From Entrophospora sp. SA101 (Eukaryota > Glomeromycota > Glomeromycetes > Entrophosporales > Entrophosporaceae): a stretch of DNA of 32,793 bases. Made by a program: the position numbers and the translations under genes. Below are positions 22,952 through 32,480 of the stretch, piece after piece. Below the pieces are notes generated by a model. The model worked only from the letters and a program-made list of their open reading frames with translations, had not been told where the DNA came from and ran no database searches. Position 1 is the stretch's first letter. The number at the start of each line of letters is the position of its first letter. Where the stretch lies: the NCBI GenBank assembly GCA_958430865.1, contig CAUDNR010003702.1:33942-66734 (forward strand), written 5' to 3'.

Positions 22952-23440
22952 AAAAGTAATCTATATATATATATATATATCATTCGATCAACATGTTGTG
23001 TAATTTCATGTGTAACATCACCAAAAATCAAAAATCGTTCATTCCAAGATAACTTGGAAATTTTCTTAATAAAATATTCTTCAAGAGTCAAAGAATATTT
23101 TTTGTTATGCCATTTCACTTATTCGCAGAGATATGCTTACTTGAACATATGCAACCTTGAGAAGCTTTTTTTGAGATTAAACTTTGAAAATAAGAGTTCC
23201 AACAATTTTATGAATTGTATAAGGTATAAATATTTTGTATTTACAACTTTTATTGTTTCATGAATAGTTGGTCATTAATACCTGAAAAAATCTTCCATAA
23301 TTGTAACAAATGACTTTTGTATCAATTGTAAATGCCTTGTCTGTTCAGAAAAATTCATATATAAATTAAAAGCTCAACATGGAGATGAAAAATTGTACTT
23401 GTATTTCTTACCAATTTGAGCATAAATAAAAAATAATTTT
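22952..23440. other. Spacer with possible coding relics on both strands
   Basis: A minus-strand stretch (about 23118-22980) reads KWHNKKYSLTLEEYFIKKI and then LIFGDVTHEITQHVD, which looks protein-like. A plus-strand stretch (about 23295-23405) reads VTNDFCINCKCLVCSEKF, with a CxxCxxxxC-type spacing. Neither has a start, splice context or family I can name. An (AT)n run lies at 22962-22980. Confidence 0.25.
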
Positions 23441-24682
23441 TTAAGAATATTTACTCAAAATATAGCCTATTTCTAATTTTCTACCAACATCATCATATAC
23501 ATTTTGATTACAGCTGTCCAATTTTTCACCTAACCATAACAACAGTAATAAGCAAAATATATGAAGGTGTGTGGTTATCTGAATGACAATACATCCAAAT
23601 TCATTTTTATTTGCATGCTTGATCACCAACAGAATGTCATCACCTTGATGATTATATTTAGATTTATTGCACCATAGCACATCCAAACTTCCTCAAATGT
23701 ATTCAAGCCTGATTTATATGTAATTTGGATAAATTGTGTAAACTCAATTTCATGATCCTCTCATGTATCATGGTGATCTTTAATTTTTTTTCAAACTTGG
23801 AAAAGGTGTTTCCATGAAGTCCTTGACAAGTACTCAACAAGAAAAAAATAAACTGCCACCTTTTTAATACAACATATCCAAACAGTCACCAAAATAATTC
23901 TCATGCAAGCTCTCCTTGGTCACCAGCATTAACTATTCCACCTGTAGAAATTGTATTATTCAATACTGTTATTGCAGCTTTTTGGTAATAGTCATTTTGC
24001 AAAGTTACCAATGCTGCTTCAGCTAAAATGAGTTCTGATGGGTAATAAATTAACGCCTCTAATCTATTACAGACTGATTGGGAAGGTAATTTTGCTCTAG
24101 GACAAAGATAAAGTCTCATAGTAGTGTTAAAGCAGTTATGCATTTTTCTGCATGATTATTCCTAGTCAAGGATATAGTCCCATTAATGTCCCTTGTTGCT
24201 ACAAGATTTCCATCCAAAGTGGACGCCCATATAAACAAAGATCAAATCCAATCATTTTTATGAAACTATCAACTTCTTGGTAATTTTATCACTACCAAAA
24301 AATTTCATTAGTGTCCATGATCCATTTTAAGCACTGTAAGTAAAAAAAAAGTCAAACCTGTATATGCCTGTTGATGCAATATGTATAAATAGGCCTAACA
24401 AGACCTTCACATCATCTCCAAAAGTTTTCCTTTCTATAAAATAGAATAGTAAATAAATAAAAAAATGAAAGTGTGCATGGATAACTCATTTGTAAATCTT
24501 GCAGATTTGTCTTCACTTTCTTTAGGAACCAAATTTCCAATGCTTGAATTTGTGTCTGTCATTATTCCAAACATGCAGCCTCCAATCCTGGATAGTGTTC
24601 TTCTGCACTCTCTGCATGGAAAGTTATTATGGCCATCTTTACAATGATAGTTAAATGTGATGTTGATATTAAGATAAATCAC
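23441..24682 (-). pseudogene. Decayed repeat-family ORF with NAGDxGELA motif
   Basis: Minus-strand open stretches separated by stops: 24682-24434, a middle part, 24143-23901, and 23686-23441. The 24143-23901 part reads CFNTTMRLYLCPRAKLPS, then LILAEAALVTL, then IVNAGDQGELA. This combination resembles a high-copy uncharacterised protein family seen in fungal genomes, which has a (N/D)AGDRGELAAR-like motif. No intact start-to-stop frame is present. Its function is unknown in the family as I know it; the call rests on a short motif. Confidence 0.45.
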
Positions 24683-24964
24683 CTATTAACCAATATATAC
24701 ACACTTGCCATATGAAACAGTATTGGGATCCCAGTCAAGAGACTTCATCAAACATGCAAAGTACCTTATCAGGACTCAAATCAGTGCAGCATTCTCATGT
24801 AGGTTACAAGAAGGGTGTTCTAATTTCCTTCTGTACATTTTCTGTGCATTTTCAGAGGGGTTTTCTTATACTTTTCCATACAAAAATGTACAGAAAAATG
24901 CAAATTTCAGGTAAAATTCCATACAGTTTTCCATACATTTTCTGTACCAAATTTTTTATAGGAT
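24683..24964. repeat. Short internally repetitive element
   Basis: Reiterated TTTTCTGTACATTTTCTG-like, TTCCATACA and CTGTACA words lie between 24825 and 24960, some in inverted orientation (AATGTACAGAAAAATG against CATTTTCTGTACATT). This can form a hairpin. The composition suggests a MITE-like or regulatory repeat; the ends are not resolved. Confidence 0.35.
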
Positions 24965-25852
24965 AGAGTCACCAAATCTGGCACAATAATGTTCAAACTA
25001 AACTAAAATCACCATATACCACTACACTACTTGAGGCATCCCTACAAGCAATATAGTAAAACTAATAAAAGGGGTTTCTAACTAATAATTAAATGTTGGC
25101 CAAACCATTAATCATCAGAAAGGGTTATGAATCAATTAATGAAAGTGTTATTATTGAAAAATCAATTGTTTTTAAATTTTTTCTTCACTGAAGGAGATTT
25201 CATACATATTTATACTTCTTAAAGTATTACAAATAACATGATTTTGTCCAATAAAATAAAACAAAATAGAATGATAAATGGTGACTAATTGAAAATTACC
25301 AAGTTAAATGTCAAAAATGAGTCATTGATGATGTCATGATTAATGATACCTGACGAAATTTTTTTGTCATAATTAATTAAAAATAAAATTTATCTTCCTT
25401 GAAAATATTATTAGACAGAAAAATATGGCAATGTGACTCTGGACACATTTGTATTGCACCAATTCCATTCAATTCATTAATGGCATATAAGACTTTGATG
25501 AACCTTTCTTTGAAGTCAACACAGCTTTAATAGGACAGGTTTCCCTTCCTATTGGGGGAAACATCAAAGATTCCAGGTCAGGGTTTCCAAATAAGATCAG
25601 AAGTTTGGCATTGTTTGATTCAACCAATCCTACAATCAGTATACTGTAGTTTGTGTCTGTTGTGTATTTTTGGAAAAAAGAATCATTTGGGACAACCAAA
25701 TCTGGAGGATGGGGAACCTCTTCTAGAAGTTGAATGCAATAATAGTTCAACAAGCAAGTTGAAATGATTAGATGTGGTTTTTTTATTTGATAATTTAGGT
25801 TATATTTAAATTATTCAGATACATTGTATTAAATTTAAAATTTTTATATTAA
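24965..25852 (+). repeat. Dispersed repeat, short copy A (pairs with 30342-32480)
   Basis: High-similarity match to the copy at 30342-32480 in the same orientation, for example GGCATCCCTACAAGCAATAT, GAAAAATATGGCAATGTGAC and GAAGTTTGGCATTGTTTGAT. Copy A lacks about 1.2 kb present in copy B: in A, AATAGGACAGG is followed within about 10 bp by TATTGGGGGAAACATC; in B the two are far apart (30940 and 32175). It also lacks about 60 bp present at about 30720-30790. After about 25848 the copies differ because B is interrupted by a transposon. The two copies bracket the minus-strand kinase gene. Confidence 0.85.
25469..25753 (-). pseudogene. Unrecognised ORF fragment within repeat copy A
   Basis: A 94-codon open frame containing LEEVPHPPDLVVPNDSFFQK, then YSILIVG and NAKLLILFG. 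The same frame is conserved in copy B (32374-32186, with scattered amino-acid changes such as C to Y and L to F) but there it shifts frame and stops after LFG. Sharing between repeat copies suggests it derives from a protein carried by the repeat. I recognise no domain. Confidence 0.4.
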
Positions 25853-26323
25853 TAAATTATTTATATATTATATATATTAAGGATACTGGCTGCAACTTTT
25901 GATGATGGTTGCTACTACCTTTGCATCATATAAAATGATTACAACTGCTGGTTGCAACCACCTTTACAACCATTTTGTTTCCTTTTTTGGGTTGCAACAT
26001 GGAACACTAATATAATATATATTGTATAATATATTGTTAGTACATCACTTCAACTTGTTAATGCTATAAGAGATGAAAATATTGATTTGAAAGGTAAAAA
26101 AATAAATAATACTGCTATTATGTATGATTATTAAAATTTATTTTTATTTTTTTGTATATCAAAAAAATTATTTGTGTGCATATTTGTCATCCAAATTTCA
26201 AAAATGAAAAAAAAAATTCCAAAGTAGTTATATAATATCATTACTCAAGATATTTAATATCACTATTATAGTAGTCAGATAAATAAAAAATAATTTAATA
26301 CATAATAAGTGACAGGATTTAAC
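25853..26323. other. Intergenic, 3' of the minus-strand kinase
   Basis: AT-rich spacer. Positions 25880-26000 contain several GGTTGCAAC-type words in both orientations (GGCTGCAAC, GGTTGCTAC, GGTTGCAACC, GTTGCAAC), a small imperfect repeat cluster. No gene is seen. Confidence 0.5.
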
Positions 26324-29078
26324 TTATTCAGGTAAGTCATCTGGTATAGCTAAATCAATTTGTTTAGAATCTACAAAATATTTATCATGAGTGGATATTA
26401 ATAAAATATTGTTAATTTTAATAAAAATGAAAATAGTCAATGATTGAATGTTAATAATTACCATTATTATTACTAATAATTGTTACTTTATTGGAATTCA
26501 CAGGTTCGGGAAGGTTTGTAAAATTTAATAATCTGCTAGTATAAACTGCATTTGGATGAATTGCTGTAGTAATTGTTGAAGGATCAAATTTTATTTCATT
26601 CATTTTATAAAACTCCTTTCTAATTGATTTTAATTCATCATGCTTTTCTTTTGAGTATCCATAAAATCCAGCACTATTATTTATTTTAATATCATTAAGT
26701 GAATCTCTCCAAAACTTAATAATCAAAAAAATTTCTTCAGCAGTTGGACGTTTATCTGGATTAGCATCCATGCATTTGAATGCTAGTTCAATATATAATT
26801 TTGGTGTATTGTTTGAAAATCCAGGTCTTGCACCTTTACATATATTCATTGCAAGATATTCATCATGTGCCAAATTATTAAATGGTTGTTGGCCAGTTGA
26901 TACTACAGACATCAGAACTCCAAAACTGTATACATCTGATGTTTTTGTATGTGGTTTCTTTTTTAGAACTTCTGGTGCAATATATGGTAATACTCCACAT
27001 ATATCATTTTTGTCTGATGATGATGTTTGACTAGCTGAGCATGATAATCCTAAGTCTGCAATAAATGGGTCATAACTACTTTGAAGAATATTACCACTAT
27101 GAAGATTATGATGAATAATTTCTTTTTCATGAATAGCCTTTAAACCTTTAATAATATATAAAAGAATTTCAATTTTTATTTCCCATTTCAAATTTTTAAA
27201 ATCTTTAGTTAAATAATTTTGAAGATTTCCATCTTCCATATATCTCATTACAAATATATATTCTTTTGTAATTGGATCTTGCGTTAATCCATAAATATGA
27301 ATTATAACATATTTATTATGAAACTTTATATAATTTTTGAACTAAATAACAAAAAAAATATTTAATTACAACAATAATAATTAATAATATCTAAAAAATC
27401 TGAAATAATTAGAAAAATAAAATAATTTACCTCATTAAGAAATTCATCAGAAATATTCTGTGAATTATGTAGTTTTTTTAATGCCACAGTCCTATCATGA
27501 CTATATCTTTCATAATTTATATATTTACTACCATTTAACCAAGTAGCTTTGGATATAGTTGCAAACCCACCTTCACCTATCTTTTCAATATTTGTTAAAT
27601 CATTATAAGGAATCCATTGAAGATAATATCTATTATCATATCTTTTTGCTTTAAGTTGTGTACTTTTAATCAACTCATCTAATGTTTCATTGCCACTAGT
27701 CCATCCTTCAGTTAATAACTTTGGATCACATGATTGACACCATGCACAACTGGTATTATATCTTTTGCATGTTGGACATTCCCCATATTCTTCATCTCTT
27801 TCCTTTGAATATTGATCTTCATAATCTTGAAGACTTCCATCTTCTATATATTCCATTACAAATATATATTCTTTTGTAATTGGATCTTGTGTAAATCCAT
27901 AAATATGAATTGTATCTTCATTATAATGAAGCCTTGTATAATTGTTGAACTAAATAATGAATAAATATTTAATTACAACAATAATAATTGATAATATCTA
28001 AAAAATCAGAAAATAAATAAAAAAATAAAATAATTTACCTCATTAAGAAATTCATCAAAAATATTCTGTGAATTATGTAGTTTTTTTAATGCCACAGTCA
28101 CTTCTTCACTAGTTCTTTTATAATGATTTGTACTTATATAACCATTTAACCAAGTAGCTTTGGATATAGTCGCAAACCCACCTTCACCTATCTTTTCAAT
28201 ATTTGTTAAATTATTATAAGGAATCCATTGAAGATAATAACAATTACCATATCTTGTTGCTTTGAGTTGTGTACTTTTAATCAACTCATCTAATGTTTCA
28301 TTGCCACTAGTCCATCCTTCAGTTAATAATTTTGGATCACATGATTGACACCATAAATAATCAGTATTATATCTATTGCATGTTGGACACTCCCCATAAT
28401 ATTCCTTTCTTTTATCAGAATATTCATCATTTTGAGGACTTCCATCTTCCATGTAATGCATTACAGAGATATATTCTTTTGTAATTGGATCTTGTGTTAA
28501 CCCATAAATATAAACTTTATCATGGAACGTGGTATAATTTTTGAGCTAAAATAACAAATAAAATATTTAATTATAATTCGATAATATCAAAAAATCTGAA
28601 ATAAATAGAAAAATAAATAATTTACCTCATTAAGAAATTCATCAGAAACATTCTGTAAATTATTTAATTTTTTTAATGCCACAGGCATATCTTTACTGGT
28701 TCTCTCCTTATCATAATTTATACTTTTATAACCATTTAACCAAGTAGCTTTGGATATCATTGCAAACCCACCTTCATCCATCTTTTCAATATTTGTTAAA
28801 TCATCATAAGGAATCCATTGAAGATGATTACTATAATGATACTTGGTTGCTTTAAGTTGTGTACTTTTAATCAATTTATCCAATGTTACATTGCCACTAG
28901 TCCATCCTTCAGTTAACAACTTTGGATTACATGATTGGCACCATGAATAATAAGTATTATATCTATTGCAGGTTGGACATTTCCCATAACCTTCATACCT
29001 TCTATCAGAATATTCATCATAATTTTTGTCAGTAGTAGTATTGCAATGATGTTTATTGTCACCCAAAGTGTTTTCCAT
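26324..29078 (-). CDS. Multi-N-lobe kinase-like protein with HHN catalytic loop (5 exons, 801 aa), predicted pseudokinase
   Basis: Exons in reading order: 29078-28626, 28545-28039, 27949-27431, 27341-26462, 26370-26324; phases agree (0,0,0,1). Exons 1-3 each contain a zinc ribbon (CPTC...WCQSC), LLTEGWTSGN, LQWIPY, a glycine loop and a VALKKL lysine. Exons 2 and 3 each begin with the helix-C-to-hinge segment (IYG[LF]TQDPITKEY, then VMxYxEDGS) and run straight into the next zinc ribbon. Exon 4 completes the third N-lobe and adds the only C-lobe: the loop reads HHNLHSGN with N572 where Asp is expected, DLG at 589-591, then YIAPEVL and DVYSFGVLM. The first module's glycine loop is also degenerate (MDEGGFAM). 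Exon 5 adds KQIDLAIPDDLPE. The introns are related in sequence, so the DNA unit (596-608 bp) was duplicated in tandem. Not visible: whether all exons are joined in one mRNA. Catalysis looks unlikely; a scaffold or binding role is inference. Confidence 0.75.
27342..28625 (-). repeat. Diverged tandem repeat of about 600-bp kinase module (introns included)
   Basis: The exon starts at 28545, 27949 and 27341 are spaced 596 and 608 bp apart. Exonic and intronic sequence both repeat, for example the donor context TCATTAAGAAATTCATCA and the intron words ATAATATCTAAAAAATC (seen on the plus strand). The copies differ by substitutions and small indels, so the duplications are older than the BTB duplication at 7457-8614. 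Confidence 0.9.
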
Positions 29079-29640
29079 TGTGGTTTTTTATTAAATTTGT
29101 ATAATTTGTACAATTTGTCAAAAAAAAAAATTTTCTAAAGAACTTTTTTTTTTCAGCCACAAATATGTATGTATCACAGCATAGTGGACACTGTTGCAGA
29201 TCACAAAAAAACGATCAACATAACATATGTTATGGTGAAAGTTCTTGCAAAAGTTTGATTATAAAAGTGTGAGATAATTTTGATCTTGGTGATGATCTGG
29301 ACTTAGAGAGGCTACAGCTATATTCTAGTGAAGTTTCAGAAGCAACGCGCTCTGTGTAACCGCCTGCCTATTATACAAATGACTGTTGCACAAAATGAGT
29401 GTCCATTATGCTATGTATCACACAAAATATATTAATACTAAAAATTTTTCATTAAAAAAAAATTTTTTACCTGAATTATAATCACAAATAAATTCGACAT
29501 GCACCCTAAAGTCGTTAAAGCCATAAACCGTAATAAACATTGCAAGTCTGAATATGGAAAAATCACTAACAACCACATTGTTTGAATAGGGTTTCTATTC
29601 GAATAAGGTTTTTTCGATTTATTTGTTTTACTCATTATTA
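29079..29640. promoter_or_regulatory. 5' flank of the minus-strand kinase, containing a MITE
   Basis: AT-rich flank with a GTACAA/TTGTATAATTTGTACAA palindromic stretch just ahead of the start codon. The transposon-like element at 29179-29411 begins about 100 bp upstream of the start and may carry or disrupt promoter signals. A short minus-strand frame at 29438-29635 shows no recognised motif. Confidence 0.4.
29179..29411. mobile_element. 233-bp non-autonomous element, 14-bp TIRs, 11-bp target duplication
   Basis: The left end is GCATAGTGGACACT. The right end AGTGTCCATTATGC is its reverse complement with one mismatch. Both ends are flanked by the perfect direct repeat TATGTATCACA (29168-29178 and 29412-29422). 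The internal sequence is non-coding. A target duplication of 9-11 bp is typical of Mutator-like (MULE) elements; the autonomous partner is not in this window. Confidence 0.88.
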
Positions 29641-30310
29641 TTATTATTATTATTATGAATTTTGAGTTTCGAATTAAATTGGAAGTTTATTCGAATAAAA
29701 TGAATAACGAATAATTTGATATTCAAGTAGATAATTCAAATAAAAAGCATAAGCAATTTGAATAAAACGAATAAACGAATGATTCGAATAAATGAATAGT
29801 TCAAATAATTCGAATAGTTCAAATAAAACAAGTAATTCGAAATAAAACAAACAATTCAAAATAAAACGAATAGAAATGAATATTCGAATAAAATAAAACG
29901 AATAATTCATTTGAAATAAACAAAATAATTCAAATAAAATAAAAACGAATATAATTCGAATAAAACGAATAATTTTAATAAAACGAATAAACGAAATAAT
30001 TTGAATAAAACAAATAAACGATTAATTTGAATAAACGAATGATGACAATTCGAATAATAAACAAATAATGATAATTCGAATAATAAACGAATGACAACAA
30101 TCCGAATAATAAACGAATGACAACAATCCAAATAATAAACGAATGATAACAATTCAAATAATAAACGAATGATAACAATCCGATTAATAAACGAATGATA
30201 ACAATTCGAATAATAAACGAATGATAACAATTCGAATGATACAATTTGAATAAATAAACAATTTGAATAATTCAAACAAACGAATGTTTTGAATAATTCA
30301 AACAAAAATT
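29640..30310. repeat. Degenerate AATTCGAATAAA array with a 26-bp minisatellite
   Basis: Positions 29640-30035 are irregular repeats of GAATAAAACGAATAATTC-like words, starting from an (ATT)n run at 29636-29656. From 30036 to 30243 there are eight consecutive 26-bp units with the form CGAATGATAACAATTCGAAT plus AATAAA, differing by a few substitutions. Each unit contains the palindrome ATTCGAAT. The minus-strand Phe/Ile/Leu/Tyr-rich frames of 78-132 codons over this tract are produced by the repeat and are not genes. Confidence 0.93.
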
Positions 30311-30341
30311 TCTATTACGAATAGAAACTCTGCTCTATTGC

Positions 30342-32480
30342 AGAGTCATCAAATCTAGCACAACTACAATGCTTGAGGCATCCCTACAAGCAATATAGTA
30401 AAACCAATAAAGGGGTTCCTAACTAATAATTAAATATTAGTCAAACCATTAATCATCAGAAAGGGTTATGAATCAATTAATGAAAGTGTCATTATTGAAA
30501 AATCAATTGTTTTTAAAATTTTTTTTTCACTGAAGGAGATTTCAAGCATATTTATACTTCTTGAAGTATTACAAATAACATAACTTTTTACATGATTTTG
30601 TCCAATAAAATAAAATAAATGAATTACTAAAATTAAATGTCAAAAATGAGTCATTGATGATGTCATGATTAAATGATACCCGATGAAATGTTTTTTGTCA
30701 TAATTAATTAAAAATAAAATTATATTCATTGAAATGTCAAATGGTAATCAGCTTCAATTTGTAAAGGTTAACTCAAATGTTGATGATAATTTGTCTTCCT
30801 TGAAAATATTATTAAACAGAAAAATATGGCAATGTGACTCTGGACACATTTGTATTGTACCAATTCCATTCAATTCATTAATGTCATAGAAAACTTTGAT
30901 GAACTTTCTTTGAAGTCAACACAGCTTTAATAGGACAGGCTTCTGATTTTTGCAGGAAATTCAAATAATTAGCTGAATAAATCCTGAACTAGAGATAAAC
31001 ATGTTTTTCCTTTTATTTATCAGATTTTAACTCACTTATTTAACTTATCAAAAAAATATACTATTGATACAGAATTAAAAGATCACAACAATCGTGATTG
31101 TTATATTGTAGTCCTATATTAAACTAGAAACATCCATCATCTTTAAATACTGTTAGTTCTCAAACCCATACTAAAAAATAAATAATTTATGAAGAGGAAG
31201 TAAAAAAGGAGTATTATATCTTTAAATGAAGCCTCATCAGAAGCTCAAGATGCTCAAATCTTAATGATGAATCTAACTCATTACAGCAAGGATTACTTGC
31301 CCTCTCATCACTTTCAATGTCAATTTTCTTATTTAGCAAGTGCATCAGTTTCACAGATCTTAGATGGTATTCAGAGAAGTAGTGGAATATCTGGTTACTA
31401 GGTACTGGAGAAAAGTATCATCCTCATCATGATATGTTTTCAGTATTTGTCAGATTTGTAATGTATTTCACAAAATCCTATGGACATCACATATTGAAAA
31501 TTTATGTGACCATTCCATATCAGGGATGACCATCCTGTCTTCTTACTTTACATGAAAATAGACATTGGGTGAGCAATAGGTTTTGTCTGATTGTGGCTGA
31601 TGGAGCCCTTTGGAACATGGTTCTCCATTTGATGGTTACAATGGTGTATTCTGACACTTCATGACCAAATTATACAATGTTTTTCCATGATGGAATGTCT
31701 GCATGGATTGCATTAAGTGAGATGTTTCTTTTTTCCATGTAGGTAAAACTGTACATGTGGATCATTCCATGATTTTGAAAATTGTCATGTTTAAAGAAAT
31801 GCTCTAATTTACCATTCCAGTGTCCTTGTTCTGGCATATTTTGGTTTTGCATGTAGATGTGTGATGGTTGATTGCTTAGCATGGTGTTGCCATTCCATGC
31901 AAGTGGGTCCATTGTCTTTGGCCATCATCAAGATGTAGAAGATCTGAGGAAGCCTTTACACACTTATTTCTTTTTAAAAAAGGGGAAAATTCAATGGCAA
32001 GGTTGTGGTTTTTGATGGATGTTTCTCACATTTACATTTTTTGGTGGCCAGTATCTGGTTCTAATTTTGAAAATTTCTTCTCTCAAGCATCAATGTGGCT
32101 AGTACCAATACAAGCAGGACCTAGCTATCTATTGAAGGTGTTATTTTTTAATGTACTCATAGTGTCCTTTCATATTGGGGAAACATCAAAGACTCCAGGT
32201 CAGGGTTCCAAATAAGATCAGAAGTTTGGCATTGTTTGATTCAACAAATCCTACAATCAGTATACTGTAGTTTGTGTCTGTTGTGTATTTTTGGAAAAAA
32301 GAATCATTTGGGACAACCAAATCTGGAGGATGAGGAACCTCTTCTAGAAATTGAATGTAATAATAGTTCAACAAGCAAGTTGAAATGATTAGATGTGGGC
32401 TTTTTATTTGATAATTTAGGTATGATTTTTATTATATTTAAATTATTCAGATATATTGTATTAAATTTAAAATTTTTATA
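30342..32480 (+). repeat. Dispersed repeat, long copy B (pairs with 24965-25852)
   Basis: Same orientation as copy A and very similar over 30342-30945 and 32170-32478. The internal about 1.2 kb (30945-32170) is unique to B in this window; on the minus strand it has open stretches such as 31912-31670 (WNGNTMLSNQPSHIYMQNQN) interrupted by stops, with no domain I recognise. The right side is cut at a TA by the transposon starting at 32481. B is probably closer to the ancestral full-length repeat. Confidence 0.82.
32186..32374 (-). pseudogene. Unrecognised ORF fragment within repeat copy B
   Basis: Counterpart of the frame at 25753-25469 in copy A: LEEVPHPPDLVVPNDSFFQK is retained, then the frame diverges after KLLILFG because B lacks a base in the GTTTCC/GTTCC stretch. 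This is consistent with decay of a protein once encoded by the repeat. Confidence 0.4.

Noticed and set aside
27362..29078. Three separate truncated kinase genes (29078-28587, 28461-28006, 27856-27362)
   Set aside because: Each ends just past a GT donor at the same helix-C position, the next segment begins after an AG acceptor in matching phase, and the in-frame ATGs used as starts for the inner ones lie inside the hinge (VMHYMED, VMEYIED). A single spliced gene explains all of this better.
29674..30305. Minus-strand ORFs of 78-132 codons rich in Phe, Ile, Tyr and Ser
   Set aside because: They are translations of the AATTCGAATAAA/26-bp array; the amino-acid periodicity follows the repeat unit.
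24965..32480. Copies A and B considered as LTRs of one retrotransposon containing the kinase
   Set aside because: No TG...CA ends, primer-binding site, polypurine tract or reverse transcriptase/integrase between them; the length difference is an internal deletion.
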